From JBCBKP01 sp038521625 (lineage in GTDB: Bacteria > Planctomycetota > Phycisphaerae > Phycisphaerales > UBA1924): a DNA stretch of 64,000 bases. The translations under genes and the position numbers were made by a program. The stretch is from contig JBCBKP010000018.1 of NCBI GenBank assembly GCA_038521625.1, positions 1 to 64,000 on the forward strand, written 5' to 3'. Positions 1 to 8,922 of the stretch are shown piece after piece (within the stretch, counting starts at the first letter, position 1; the number at the start of each line of letters is the position of its first letter). The notes under the pieces are model-generated. The model was not told the origin of the DNA and ran no database searches. It saw only the letters and a list, made by a program, of their open reading frames with translations.

Positions 1-53
1 AGCGGGACTTCATGCCCGCGAGCGGCTGCAAGCTCACGCCCGAACGGGCGTGA
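1..53. repeat. 53-bp hairpin repeat, copy 1
   Basis: This 53-bp stretch recurs at 148-200 with only three differences. It holds two inverted repeats: a GCGGG/CCCGC stem, then 9-bp perfect arms TCACGCCCG/CGGGCGTGA at 34-42 and 45-53. The window begins inside or at the element, so more copies may lie to the left. It resembles an extragenic palindromic (REP-like) element. Confidence 0.75.
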
Positions 54-147
54 CACGATCGAGATCGCCCCGAGCGCGAGCGCGGGATCAGGTACCATCG
101 CAGATCATTCTGGTCCGCATCCCCGCCGCGACGACACCCAGCCGCGA

Positions 148-200
148 AGCGGGACTTCATGCCCGCGAGCGGCTGCGACCTCACGCCCGGACGGGCGTGA
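148..200. repeat. 53-bp hairpin repeat, copy 2
   Basis: Second copy of the element at 1-53. The 9-bp arms at 181-189 and 192-200 are perfect with a 2-base loop. It ends directly at the stop codon of the ene-reductase gene (202-204 on the minus strand), so it may act as its transcript-end hairpin, although no T-run follows. Confidence 0.75.
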
Positions 201-201
201 C

Positions 202-1335
202 TCAACCCAACACCGGGTAGTCCGTGTACCCCTTCTCCGTCCCGCCGTAGAACGTCGTCTGATCCCACTCCGCGTACGGACCGCCCAGACCGATCCGCTT
301 GCGAAGGTCCGGGTTCGAGATGAACATCTTCCCGAACACCGCCGCATCGGTCTCGCCCTCCGCGACCTTCATGTGCGCCAGCTCCGGCGTGTACCCGCCG
401 CAGCCGATGTACGCCGAGCCGCCGGCACCCTTGAACCGTGCTCGGATCTTCTCCAGCATCGACTCGGTCCGATCGCTCCGCTCCCCGCCGAACTGCGCAT
501 CCGTCTCGACCGCGTGCAGGTACGAAAGCCCCATCGCGCCCAGCCCATCGACCAGGTGCCCCCACGTCTCGACGATCGCGTCGTCCGTCAGGTCCTTGCC
601 CATGTCGCTGAACGTCCCGAACGGGCTGATCCGGTACCCGATCCGCCCGGCGCCCCAGACGCCGCACACCGCCTCGGCCACCTCGAGACAGAACCGCGCC
701 CGGTTCTCCACCGAGCCGCCGTACCGATCGTCACGCTTGTTGCTCCCCGGCTGCAGGAACTGATCCAGAAGATACCCGTTCGCCCCGTGGATCTCGACGC
801 CGTCGAACCCCGCCGCCTTCGCGCGCTCCGCCGCCGCCCTGAAGTCCCCGACGACGCCCGCGACCTCGTCGGTCTCGAGCGCCCGCGGCTCCGACACATC
901 GATCAGCCCCGACTCGGCGCTCACGTACGTCTTGGCCCCCTCGGCACGGATCGCCGAGGCCGAGACCGGCTTGCCGCCGCCCGGCTGCAGATCGACGTGG
1001 CTGATCCGCCCGACGTGCCACAGCTGCAGCACGATCAGACCGCCCTCGGCGTGCACCGCGTCGGTCACCAGCCGCCAGCCCGCGACCTGCTCGTCGGAAT
1101 GGATGCCCGGCGTGAACGCGTACCCCTTGCCCTGCTGGCTGATCTGCGTCGCCTCGCTGACGATCAGCGACGCCCCCGTCGCCGGGTTCGCCCGCTGGCG
1201 GTAGTACTCGGCCATCATCTCGTTCGGAACATCGCCCGGCTGCGTGCTCCGGCTCCGCGTCAGCGGCGCCATCACCACCCGGTGCTTCAGATCCAGATCC
1301 CCGGCCTTCAACGCCTCAAAGAGCTTCTCACCCAT
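202..1335 (-). CDS. Old Yellow Enzyme family ene-reductase (NADH:flavin oxidoreductase)
   Basis: 377-residue FMN-dependent TIM-barrel oxidoreductase of the NemA/OYE family, which reduces activated C=C bonds or nitro compounds with NAD(P)H in the cytoplasm. Visible family marks are the N-terminal MAPLTRSR stretch, LWHVGRISH, the His-x-x-Asn substrate pair in EIHGANGYLLDQFL, RYGGSVENRARF, and FGKMFISNPDL near the C-terminus (phosphate-binding end of the barrel). Full length for the family. The natural substrate cannot be told from sequence. Transcribed leftward, with a hairpin repeat at its stop. Confidence 0.93.
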   Translation of the reverse strand: MGEKLFEALKAGDLDLKHRVVMAPLTRSRSTQPGDVPNEMMAEYYRQRANPATGASLIVSEATQISQQGKGYAFTPGIHSDEQVAGWRLVTDAVHAEGGLIVLQLWHVGRISHVDLQPGGGKPVSASAIRAEGAKTYVSAESGLIDVSEPRALETDEVAGVVGDFRAAAERAKAAGFDGVEIHGANGYLLDQFLQPGSNKRDDRYGGSVENRARFCLEVAEAVCGVWGAGRIGYRISPFGTFSDMGKDLTDDAIVETWGHLVDGLGAMGLSYLHAVETDAQFGGERSDRTESMLEKIRARFKGAGGSAYIGCGGYTPELAHMKVAEGETDAAVFGKMFISNPDLRKRIGLGGPYAEWDQTTFYGGTEKGYTDYPVLG

Positions 1336-1385
1336 CGACCGTCTCCTTCATCGCCTCCCCCGTCGCCGACGCACCGGGATGCTGT

Positions 1386-1427
1386 CATTCTCGGATGCCT
1401 GATGCCTGATGCCTCTTCTCTTCACCC
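1386..1427. repeat. Heptanucleotide repeat tract between ene-reductase and gltX
   Basis: Six 7-bp units in register: CATTCTC, GGATGCC, TGATGCC, TGATGCC, TCTTCTC, TTCACCC. The TGATGCC unit is the same as in the 12-copy array at 37415-37498. The tract overlaps the gltX stop codon. Confidence 0.75.
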
Positions 1428-3140
1428 GTGCTCCGTGTCCAAGCAGCGCTCGATCCGCACCCCCACGCCTTCTCTGCCCACCAGCGCCAGCGTCTCGCCA
1501 AGCGGCGGGCTGACGTTTGTCCCCGTGATCGCCACGCGCAGCGGCCCGGCGATCTTCCCGAGCCCAACGCCCCTCGACTCGGCGATCTTCCCGATGCCAG
1601 CCTCGAGCCCGTCGGACGACCAGTCACCGATCGCGCCGATGTCCTCCGCGACATCCCGCAGCACGCCCAGACCGCTCGGATCACCCTTCAGCAGCCCCTT
1701 CTTGACCGCCTTGGCGTCGTACGCGACCGCGTCGTCCGCCAGCATCGCGAACGCGACCACGCCCCGCCCGTCGCGCAGCGTCTTGCACCGAGGACGCGCC
1801 GCCCGCGCCGCGATCGCCCAGCGCCCCGGGTCGTCCTTCGCCCAGCCCGCCAGATCCGAGTCGAACCGCTCGGCCCACGCCAGCCACAGCTCGGCGAACC
1901 GCCCGTCGGTCATGCCGTGCTGGATCGTGGCGGCGTTGAACGCCGCGAGCTTCTCGCGGTCGAACCTCGCGTTCGACTTCCCGATCCGGACCACGTCGAA
2001 GTGCTCGGCCAGGAACGCCGCGTCGAACCGCTCGACCTCCTTGCCCTCGTCATCGCGGACGCCCGGGTTCCATCCGAGCAGCGCGATGAAGTTGACGACG
2101 ACCTCCGGCAGGTACCCCGCGGCCCGGAAGTCCTCGACGTCGATCTCCGGCAGCGTCAGGTCCATCGCCCCGGCCAGGCGGACCAGCTCGTCCCGCCCCA
2201 GCTGCGCCTGCTTGTCCTTCGCCCACTTCTTCAGCTTCTCTTCGCCGAGCTGGGCCTCGATCTCGCCCCGTGCCTCCGTGCCGTCTTGCCCCTGCGCCTG
2301 CTCCTTCCAGGCCTTCTTCGCGATCTTGTCCTTGTCCCGCTTGCTCATCTTCGAGCCGTCGCTGTTGAAGATCAGCGGCATGTGCGCGAACACAGGGACC
2401 TCGAAGCCGAGCGCCCGGAACAGCGCGACGTGCTTGGGCGCGTTGTTGAGGTGCTCCTGGCCGCGCAGGACGTGCGTCACGCCCATCAGCGCGTCGTCGC
2501 AGACGACCGCGAAGTGGTACGTCGGGAAGCCGTCCTTCTTTCGGATGACGAGGTCGTCCAGCTCCTCGTACGGGAACGACACCTCGCCGAGCACCCGGTC
2601 GACGACCGTCACGGGCTCGGCCGGCATCCTGAACCGCAGGACGTGGTCCTCGGTCCTGGCCCGCTCGAGCGCCGCGCTGTGGTCGTAGTCCTCGCGCCGG
2701 CGGTAGATGAAGCTGCGCTTCTCGGCCTCGGCCTTCTTGCGCATCTGGCCGAGCTCGTCGGGCGTCTCGAACGCCGGGTAGGCCAGCCCGGCCGCGATCA
2801 GCTTCTCGAGGTGCGCGTTGTAGATCTCGAGCCGCTCGCTCTGGTGGAACGGCCCGACGGCGCGGTCGTCCCCGCCGAGGCTCCGGCCGTCCGTCTCGAA
2901 CGCCGGCCCGTCGTCCCAGCCGATGCCCAGCCAGGCCAGGTCCTCGAGGATGCCCGCGGCCGCGTCGGCGCTCGACCTCGCCCGGTCGGTGTCCTCGATC
3001 CGCAGCAGGAACCGCCCGCCCCGGCCTTGGGCGCGCTCGTGCGCCGCCAGGGCCCAGCAGAACAGGGCCGTGCGTGCCCCGCCGATGTGCAGGTGGCCGG
3101 TGGGCGACGGCGCGAAACGTGTGACCACCGTCTGGCTCAT
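1422..3140 (-). CDS. gltX: Glutamyl-tRNA synthetase
   Basis: 572-residue class I aminoacyl-tRNA synthetase that charges tRNA-Glu (possibly also tRNA-Gln, if this organism uses the amidotransferase route). The HIGH-type signature appears as PTGHLHIGGARTALF near residue 14-28 and the KMSKR loop at 264-268. Oddity: about 65 charged, Lys/Glu/Gln-rich residues (about 269-334, genomic about 2139-2336) lie between KMSKR and the normally adjacent VEDFRAAGYLPEVVVNFIALL segment. The C-terminal anticodon-binding part is present. Start chosen as MSQTVVTRFAPSP, typical for the family. Confidence 0.96.
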   Translation of the reverse strand: MSQTVVTRFAPSPTGHLHIGGARTALFCWALAAHERAQGRGGRFLLRIEDTDRARSSADAAAGILEDLAWLGIGWDDGPAFETDGRSLGGDDRAVGPFHQSERLEIYNAHLEKLIAAGLAYPAFETPDELGQMRKKAEAEKRSFIYRRREDYDHSAALERARTEDHVLRFRMPAEPVTVVDRVLGEVSFPYEELDDLVIRKKDGFPTYHFAVVCDDALMGVTHVLRGQEHLNNAPKHVALFRALGFEVPVFAHMPLIFNSDGSKMSKRDKDKIAKKAWKEQAQGQDGTEARGEIEAQLGEEKLKKWAKDKQAQLGRDELVRLAGAMDLTLPEIDVEDFRAAGYLPEVVVNFIALLGWNPGVRDDEGKEVERFDAAFLAEHFDVVRIGKSNARFDREKLAAFNAATIQHGMTDGRFAELWLAWAERFDSDLAGWAKDDPGRWAIAARAARPRCKTLRDGRGVVAFAMLADDAVAYDAKAVKKGLLKGDPSGLGVLRDVAEDIGAIGDWSSDGLEAGIGKIAESRGVGLGKIAGPLRVAITGTNVSPPLGETLALVGREGVGVRIERCLDTEHG

Positions 3141-3164
3141 GGCGGCAGGGTACGCCGCCGATGT

Positions 3165-3908
3165 TCAGCGCCGCCGACCCGACGCAACCAGCCCCGCGAG
3201 GCCGAACGCCGCGACGCCCGCGGGCGACGGCACCTCGTTGGACTCGATCAGGAAGTTGTCGAGCGACGCGTAGCCGCCGGCGGTCAGGTCGAACAGCAGC
3301 GTGACGTTGCCGTCGGTCGAGCCGGTCGCGTTGAAGAAGAACTGGTGGCTTGTCCAGTCGAACTCGAACCGGGGCGAGGCCACGCCCGTCGCCGTGCCCG
3401 AGCCCAGAACGCCGAACGAGCCGGGCGAGCCGATGTTGAACACGCCGCCGGGCGTGTCCAGCAGCATCACCGAGAGCTCCGGCACGCTGACCCCATCCTG
3501 TGTGAACGGCCCACCGAGCCCGGGCAGATCGATGCTCGACAGATCGAAGAACACGTTTACGAAGTCGCGGTCGGCGACGTTGAACGTGAACGCGAACAGA
3601 TCGTTCTGCGCGTCGGAGAGAAGCCCGATCGAATAGTTCCCGCCCATGCCCGAAGGATCGCTGAACGTGTTCTGCGGCCCGTTAATCGCCAGCGTCTCGA
3701 CGGTGAACGTCTGGTTGAAGGTCGCCCCGTAGATCGAGGCGACCGTCTGCTGCGTGACGTCCATGTCGCCGCGCAGGTTGATGCCGGTCGGGCTCTCGAA
3801 GTCTTCCTCGAAGACGGTGACCACCGGCTGCGCCGAGGCGGCGCCCAGGGGAAGCGCCAGGGAGGCGGCCCATGAAAGAACCGGGACGGAATCGGTGTGG
3901 CGGTGCAT
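3165..3908 (-). CDS. Secreted protein with PEP-CTERM-like C-terminus
   Basis: 247 residues. The N-terminus is a signal peptide (hydrophobic SWAASLALPLGAASAQ, cleavage probably after ASA). The body is beta-rich and Gly/Asp/Phe-rich (FEEDFESPTGINLRGDMD onwards), reminiscent of carbohydrate-binding or LamG-like jelly-roll domains. The tail VPSPAGVAAFGLAGLVASGRRR has the layout of a PEP-CTERM sorting signal: a VPxP motif, a hydrophobic helix and an Arg cluster. By analogy it would be processed by an exosortase and displayed at the surface. Binding target unknown. Confidence 0.75.
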   Translation of the reverse strand: MHRHTDSVPVLSWAASLALPLGAASAQPVVTVFEEDFESPTGINLRGDMDVTQQTVASIYGATFNQTFTVETLAINGPQNTFSDPSGMGGNYSIGLLSDAQNDLFAFTFNVADRDFVNVFFDLSSIDLPGLGGPFTQDGVSVPELSVMLLDTPGGVFNIGSPGSFGVLGSGTATGVASPRFEFDWTSHQFFFNATGSTDGNVTLLFDLTAGGYASLDNFLIESNEVPSPAGVAAFGLAGLVASGRRR

Positions 3909-4056
3909 GCTCTCGCTCCGTATGTGTGCGTGCCGGCACGGGTTGCCCCGAGCCCGTCAGGTTACTCCGAAGCGGCGGCCGCGCCACCATCTCACGCGGT
4001 TATCGAGCCTTCCGCGGCATCTCCGGATCTGCTCGCCCGTTTCTTCACTCTTCCTT

Positions 4057-4062
4057 TATACT
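4057..4062 (+). promoter_or_regulatory. Candidate -10 box for the EF-G-like gene
   Basis: TATACT in an otherwise GC-rich 218-bp intergenic region, 65 bases before the start codon. No convincing -35 hexamer at standard spacing. Confidence 0.35.
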
Positions 4063-4126
4063 CGGGTGTTGGGTCCGGCTCGGCTCGGTTCTCGCGCCGC
4101 CCCGCGGCCCGCAGGGAGAACTGTCT

Positions 4127-6208
4127 ATGGCTGTGCGCAACCCTTCCGATATCCGCAACATCCTCCTTACCGGCCAGTCCGGCGCGGGCAAGACCACCCT
4201 CGCCGAGCGCCTGCTCTTCGCGACCGGCGCGATCCAGCGGATGGGCTCGGTCGAGGAGGGCAACACCGCGTCGGACTGGCGCGACGAGGAGAAGCACCAC
4301 AAGCACTCCCTGCACACCACCGTGCTGCACTTCGAGCACGAGGATCACCTGGTCAACATGATCGACGCGCCGGGCCTCTCCGACTTCCTGGGGCACACGA
4401 TCGCGTGCTTCCCTGCGGTCGAGACCGTCGTCGTCGTCATCGACGCCCACCGCGGCATCGAGCCGGTCACTCGGCGCATGATGAACGCGGCCAAGGGGCG
4501 CAACCTGCCGCGGATGATCGTGATCAACAAGATCGACGAGACCGACGCCGACCTCGCCGCGCTGACCGGGCGGATCCGCGAGGAGTTCGGTCCCGAGTGC
4601 CTGGCGGTGAACCTGCCGACCGCCGACCGCGGGGGCGTGGTCGAGGTCTTCGACGAGGAGTCCTCGGAGGAGCCGCTGTTCAGCAGCGAGGAGGAATCAC
4701 ACCAGCGGATCATCGAGCAGATCGTCGAGATGCAGGACGACCTGATGACCCAGTACCTCGAGGACGGCGACGACAAGAACCTCGACAAGGCCAAGCTGCA
4801 CGACGCCTTCGAGGAGGCGCTCCGCGACGCCCACCTCGTCCCGATCTGCTACTGCTCGGCCAAGACCGGAGCCGGCATCGAGCACCTGCTGCACGTGTTC
4901 GCCTCGCTGCTGCCGAACCCGCTCGAGGGCAACCCGCGCCCGTTCATGCGCACGGCGCCCGGATCGGACGAGGCCGACGGCGAGGAGGTCGAGTTCCACG
5001 CCGAGCCGGACCCGGCCAAGCCGGTGCTCGCGCACATCTTCAAGATCGCGACCGACCGCCACGTCGGCAAGCTCGGGGTGTTCAGGGTCCACCAGGGCAC
5101 GCTGACCGCCAAGAGCGAGCTGATCATCGATGACCAGAAGAAGCCGATCCGCATCGGCCACGTGCTGAAGCGCATGGGCAAGGACCAGGTCGAGGTCGAG
5201 GCGATCGGCCCGGGCGACCTCGGCGCGATCGCCAAGATCGACGAGATCCACTTCGACGCGGTGCTGCACCAGGACCACGACATGGACTCGGTGCACCTGC
5301 TCCCGCTGCCCCTGCCCAAGCCGATGTACGCGCTGGCGATCGAGCTGAAGAACCACGCCGACGAGACCAAGTTCAGCGCCGCGATCCACAAGCTCTGCGC
5401 CGAGGATCCGTCGCTGCGGCTGGAGCGGATCGCCGCGACCAAGCAGACGCTGCTCCGCGGCCTCGGCGAGCTGCACCTGCGCGTGGCGATGGAGAAGCTC
5501 CACGACGCCTACGGCATCGAGCTGGTCACCAGCCCGCCCAAGGTCGCGTACAAGGAGACGATCCGGGGCAGGGCGGAGGGCCACCACCGGCACAAGAAGC
5601 AGACCGGCGGCGCCGGCCAGTTCGGCGAGGTGCACCTCCGCGTCGCGCCGCTGCCCGAGGACCACGCGACCGGCTTCGAGTTCGAGAACGCGACCGTCGG
5701 CGGGTCGATCCCGCGCCAGTTCATGCCCGCGATCGAGAAGGGCGTCCGCCAGGCGCTCGAGCACGGCGCCGTCGCGGGCTACCCGATGACGGGCGTCAAG
5801 GTCGAGGTCTTCGACGGCAAGCACCACCCGGTGGACTCCAAGGAGATCGCGTTCATCACCGCGGGCAAGAAGGCCTTCATCGACGCGGTCAACAAGGCCC
5901 AGCCGGCGCTGCTCGAGCCGTTCGTGCATCTCGAGATCACCGTGCCCCAGGAGAAGATGGGCGACATCGCGGGCGATCTCTCGACCAAGCGCGGGCGGGT
6001 GCAGGACACCAAGATGCTCGCGGGCGACCTCTGCACGGTCATCGCCGAGGCGCCGCTGGGCGAACTGCAAAACTTCTCGACCGAGCTGAAGTCGATCACC
6101 GGCGGCGCCGGGACGTACGCGATGGACTACGCCCACGACGAGCCCTGCCCGCCGCACATCCAGCAGGAGGTGATCGCGGCGTTCGAGGGCCACGGCGACG
6201 AGGACTGA
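4127..6208 (+). CDS. Elongation factor G-like GTPase (EF-G2 type)
   Basis: 693 residues with the full EF-G architecture: GTPase domain, beta-barrel domain II and domains III-V (RGLGELHLRVAMEKL; QTGGAGQFGEVHLRV; the C-terminal AMDYAHDEPCPP). The P-loop is GQSGAGKT (16-23), not the AHIDAGKT of canonical EF-G. Switch-region MIDAPGLSDFLGH and NKID are present. This pattern resembles the EF-G-like paralogues (EF-G2) of mycobacteria and planctomycetes, so a second, canonical fusA probably exists elsewhere. ATG 4127 is preceded by GGGAGAA at 4114-4120. Its last codons are duplicated at 7415-7456. Confidence 0.88.
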   Translation: MAVRNPSDIRNILLTGQSGAGKTTLAERLLFATGAIQRMGSVEEGNTASDWRDEEKHHKHSLHTTVLHFEHEDHLVNMIDAPGLSDFLGHTIACFPAVETVVVVIDAHRGIEPVTRRMMNAAKGRNLPRMIVINKIDETDADLAALTGRIREEFGPECLAVNLPTADRGGVVEVFDEESSEEPLFSSEEESHQRIIEQIVEMQDDLMTQYLEDGDDKNLDKAKLHDAFEEALRDAHLVPICYCSAKTGAGIEHLLHVFASLLPNPLEGNPRPFMRTAPGSDEADGEEVEFHAEPDPAKPVLAHIFKIATDRHVGKLGVFRVHQGTLTAKSELIIDDQKKPIRIGHVLKRMGKDQVEVEAIGPGDLGAIAKIDEIHFDAVLHQDHDMDSVHLLPLPLPKPMYALAIELKNHADETKFSAAIHKLCAEDPSLRLERIAATKQTLLRGLGELHLRVAMEKLHDAYGIELVTSPPKVAYKETIRGRAEGHHRHKKQTGGAGQFGEVHLRVAPLPEDHATGFEFENATVGGSIPRQFMPAIEKGVRQALEHGAVAGYPMTGVKVEVFDGKHHPVDSKEIAFITAGKKAFIDAVNKAQPALLEPFVHLEITVPQEKMGDIAGDLSTKRGRVQDTKMLAGDLCTVIAEAPLGELQNFSTELKSITGGAGTYAMDYAHDEPCPPHIQQEVIAAFEGHGDED

Positions 6209-6407
6209 GCGGGCCGCGCCCCGCGCGTGGTAACGGATACGGCTCACAGGCTGCGCGAATCGAGTTCCGAGAACCCGTGTCGCGCGAGCGAGTTATTGAG
6301 TGACCGCGAGCGCCGCGTTACGCTCTCCCCTGGAGCAGAGAGGGATCGACCACGCCGCTGAGCTCGTCGCGCGATCTCCCTCCCCCATCGCGAGAAGGAG
6401 AAGAGGG

Positions 6408-7406
6408 ATGCACCGCGCCGCCGCCGTACTTTCGATCGTCACGACCACCGCCGCCGCCCAAGTCGGCGCACTCACGCCGCCGCCGGGCCCCGTCCAGGAG
6501 TCCGGCCGATTCGGGAACCGAACGGAGCTCAGTCAGACCAACACGCCCGGTGACAGCAACTCGGTCTTCAAGATCACCCAACCCGGGCATTACGTTCTGA
6601 CGAGCAATCTCGACGTCGTCGGCGACACGACGGGCATCGAGATCGCATCTGACCACGTCTTCATCGACCTCAACGGTCGCGTGATCCGTGGAACGGGCGA
6701 CGGGAGCGGAGCCGGGATCGCCATCCGGAATGGCACCAGCGGATTCGAGGGAGAGAGCTACAGGAATCTTGGCATCCGGAACGGCTCGATCGCCGACCTC
6801 GGGACGGGCATCCGGCTCGGCCGCCTGATCTTCGGTGCGCTGGTGTTCACCGTGAATGGCGTGACGATCGACAGTGTGACTGTTTCCAGCTGCGATATCG
6901 GTGCCACCCTCTTGGATGCAACGATCTCAAACTCGACGGTGATCGCCAACAGGCTCGCGCTTGACGTCTACGACTCGACTGTCAGCTCCTGCGTCGTGGA
7001 GCTGCGCGGGACAGACGACACCGTCGGCGCCCTCAACGCGACCGACTCGGCGATTCGCGGATCCCGGATCTCCCTCGTCACGTCCGGGTTCGGCGATTAT
7101 GCGCTGCAGGCGACAGGATCCAGCGTCGAGGGCTGCACGATCGAGGCGGCCGAATCGGATGCCGTGCCCGCCCTCCTCGACGGGAGCGTCGCACGCGGAT
7201 GCCGCGTTATCGGCCCGGGTCTCGGCTCATCGAGCGCGTTGATCATGCTGAACGGCTCGATCGCCTCGAACTGTCTGATCTCGGACGCCCAGTTTGGATT
7301 CACCGCCGCTGATTCCTCGGCCATGCTCGTCGAGTCATGCGGTGTGATTCGCGTGAACATCCCGGTCGCGGGGAGCTTCACGAGCCGGAATAACGCGGGA
7401 TTCTGA
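6408..7406 (+). CDS. Secreted right-handed beta-helix protein, paralogue 1
   Basis: 332 residues. A signal peptide (MHRAAAVLSIVTTTAAAQ) is followed by the module VGALTPPPGPVQESG. Next comes the segment FKITQPGHYVLTSNL...GIEIASDHVFIDLNGRVIRG, which opens a parallel beta-helix of repeated strand-turn rungs. It lacks the WANF ending of its two relatives (7654-8922 and 50000-51502), so its C-terminus looks shortened. ATG 6408 follows GAGAAGGAGAAGAGGG. The upstream region and gene are a tandem duplicate of 7415-8922. Likely a surface-exposed sugar-binding, sugar-cleaving or structural protein; no catalytic residues can be named. Confidence 0.82.
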   Translation: MHRAAAVLSIVTTTAAAQVGALTPPPGPVQESGRFGNRTELSQTNTPGDSNSVFKITQPGHYVLTSNLDVVGDTTGIEIASDHVFIDLNGRVIRGTGDGSGAGIAIRNGTSGFEGESYRNLGIRNGSIADLGTGIRLGRLIFGALVFTVNGVTIDSVTVSSCDIGATLLDATISNSTVIANRLALDVYDSTVSSCVVELRGTDDTVGALNATDSAIRGSRISLVTSGFGDYALQATGSSVEGCTIEAAESDAVPALLDGSVARGCRVIGPGLGSSSALIMLNGSIASNCLISDAQFGFTAADSSAMLVESCGVIRVNIPVAGSFTSRNNAGF

Positions 7407-7414
7407 GGTCGATC

Positions 7415-7456
7415 GTGGTGATGGCCGCCTTCGAAGTCCTCGGCGACGCGGACTGA
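7415..7456 (+). pseudogene. Remnant of the 3' end of the EF-G-like gene
   Basis: Reads VVMAAFEVLGDAD-stop, against EVIAAFEGHGDED-stop at the true end of the EF-G-like gene (6168-6208). It lies 8 bases after the stop of beta-helix paralogue 1, exactly where a tandem duplication of (EF-G tail + intergenic + beta-helix gene) would leave it. Confidence 0.8.
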
Positions 7457-7653
7457 TCAAGCGGCGCATCGTGAGGCAGGGGATACCCCTTGCCCGTGCC
7501 GCGCATCGAAGTTCTGAGAACTCGTGCCGAGCATCCCGGGCGCTGAGTGACCCGACGCGTCCCGTTACGCTCTCTACCGGAGCAGAGGGGATTGACCGAG
7601 CTGTCGCGATGTCGGCGTGATCTCCCTCGCCCACAGAGAGAAGGAGAGAAGGG

Positions 7654-8922
7654 ATGCACCGCGCCGCCGTCATCGTCTCGATCGTCACGTCCACCGCCGC
7701 CGCCCAGCTCGGCGCGCTCACGCCGCCGCCGGGCCCGATCACCGACACGGGCCCCGACCTGAGCGACATCAGCACGCAGATCGATCGCGCCGAGCCGCGG
7801 ACCCCGCTGTCGGCTTCGACGACGCCCGGCAACGCCGGCAGCGTCTTCACGATCGTCAATCCGGGGTCGTACTACCTCACGGCGGATCTTTCGCTGTTCG
7901 GGATCAACGGCATCGAGATCGCTGCGGAGGACGTCACGATCGACCTCAACGGGTTCACGATCTTCGGAGACAACGCCCGCGTGAAGGGCATCACCAATGA
8001 CGGCGCGGCGAACGCGAGCAACATCGAGATTCGGAACGGCGCCATCAATGGCTGCGACGACGCTGGCATTGACCTGACCCAGTCCGGCACGAGCCGGTTC
8101 GTCGTGCGCGACGTCCGGGTCATCAACGGCGGCTCGGGGATCCGCGTCGGCCCGGACTCGCGCGTCCTCGGCTGCCTGGCCGATTCGAACTCGAGCGTCG
8201 GGATCAGCGTCCGCGATCGATCGAGGGTCATCGACTGCATCGCGAACAACAATGGGAGCTCGGGCGTCTCGACCAGCCGCGAGGCGTTCGTATCCGGATG
8301 CTCCGCGACCGCGAACGGGGGCAGCGGCATCGGCACGTTGGAGGACTCGGTCGTCGAGAACTGCTTCGTCCACGAGAGCGGGTCGAACGGCATCTCCGTC
8401 AGCTTCGGCAGCGTGGTCCGAGACAGCACCGCCAACGAGAGCACCTTCATCGGGATCTCGACGAGCACGAGTTGCAGCGTCATCCGCTGCACGGCGAAGT
8501 CGAATGCCTCGAACGGCATCGTTGTCGGCAACTCCAGCACTGTGACCGATTGCGTCGCGAGCGTCAACAGCCGCCACGGCATCGAAGCGTTCGCCGACAG
8601 CTACATCGCCCGGAACCACTGCGATTCGAACGGCACCGATGTCTCCTTCACCGGCGCCGGCATCTTCATCAGCGGGAGTGACAATCGGATCGAGGCCAAC
8701 AGCGTGGCGGACGGCGAGAACGGGATCCAGCTCAACGGAACCGGGAATCTCATTATCCGGAACTCCGTCGCGAGAACGACATCAACCGAGTACATCATCC
8801 CCGCCGCCAATCGTTACGGGCGGATCGTCGATCTGCGGTCGAGCGCGACCGTCGCCGTGAGCGGCGCCTCGGCGACATCGACGCTGACCACCTCGGACCC
8901 CTGGGCCAACTTCGCGTACTGA
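7654..8922 (+). CDS. Secreted right-handed beta-helix protein, paralogue 2
   Basis: 422 residues. Signal peptide MHRAAVIVSIVTSTAAAQ, then LGALTPPPGPITDTGPDLSDI and an IDRAEPRTPL stretch seen in many planctomycete beta-helix proteins. Many beta-helix rungs of about 20-24 residues follow (patterns such as SGIRVGPDSRVLGCLADSNS and SGVSTSREAFVSGC). The end is DPWANFAY. ATG 7654 sits behind GAGAAGGAGAGAAGGG. Paralogue of 6408-7406, with which it shares signal peptide, module and upstream DNA. Probably exported; substrate unknown. Confidence 0.85.
   Translation: MHRAAVIVSIVTSTAAAQLGALTPPPGPITDTGPDLSDISTQIDRAEPRTPLSASTTPGNAGSVFTIVNPGSYYLTADLSLFGINGIEIAAEDVTIDLNGFTIFGDNARVKGITNDGAANASNIEIRNGAINGCDDAGIDLTQSGTSRFVVRDVRVINGGSGIRVGPDSRVLGCLADSNSSVGISVRDRSRVIDCIANNNGSSGVSTSREAFVSGCSATANGGSGIGTLEDSVVENCFVHESGSNGISVSFGSVVRDSTANESTFIGISTSTSCSVIRCTAKSNASNGIVVGNSSTVTDCVASVNSRHGIEAFADSYIARNHCDSNGTDVSFTGAGIFISGSDNRIEANSVADGENGIQLNGTGNLIIRNSVARTTSTEYIIPAANRYGRIVDLRSSATVAVSGASATSTLTTSDPWANFAY

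Noticed and set aside
1..200. CRISPR array (two 53-bp repeats)
   Set aside because: Only two copies, repeats too long, a 94-base spacer, and no cas genes.
373..2688. Long plus-strand frame (771 codons) over the ene-reductase and gltX
   Set aside because: It is the antisense shadow of two well-recognised genes. Arg/Pro-rich composition and no motifs.
1428..3875. 815-codon plus-strand frame opposite gltX
   Set aside because: Shadow frame produced by high GC. The minus strand carries the full synthetase.
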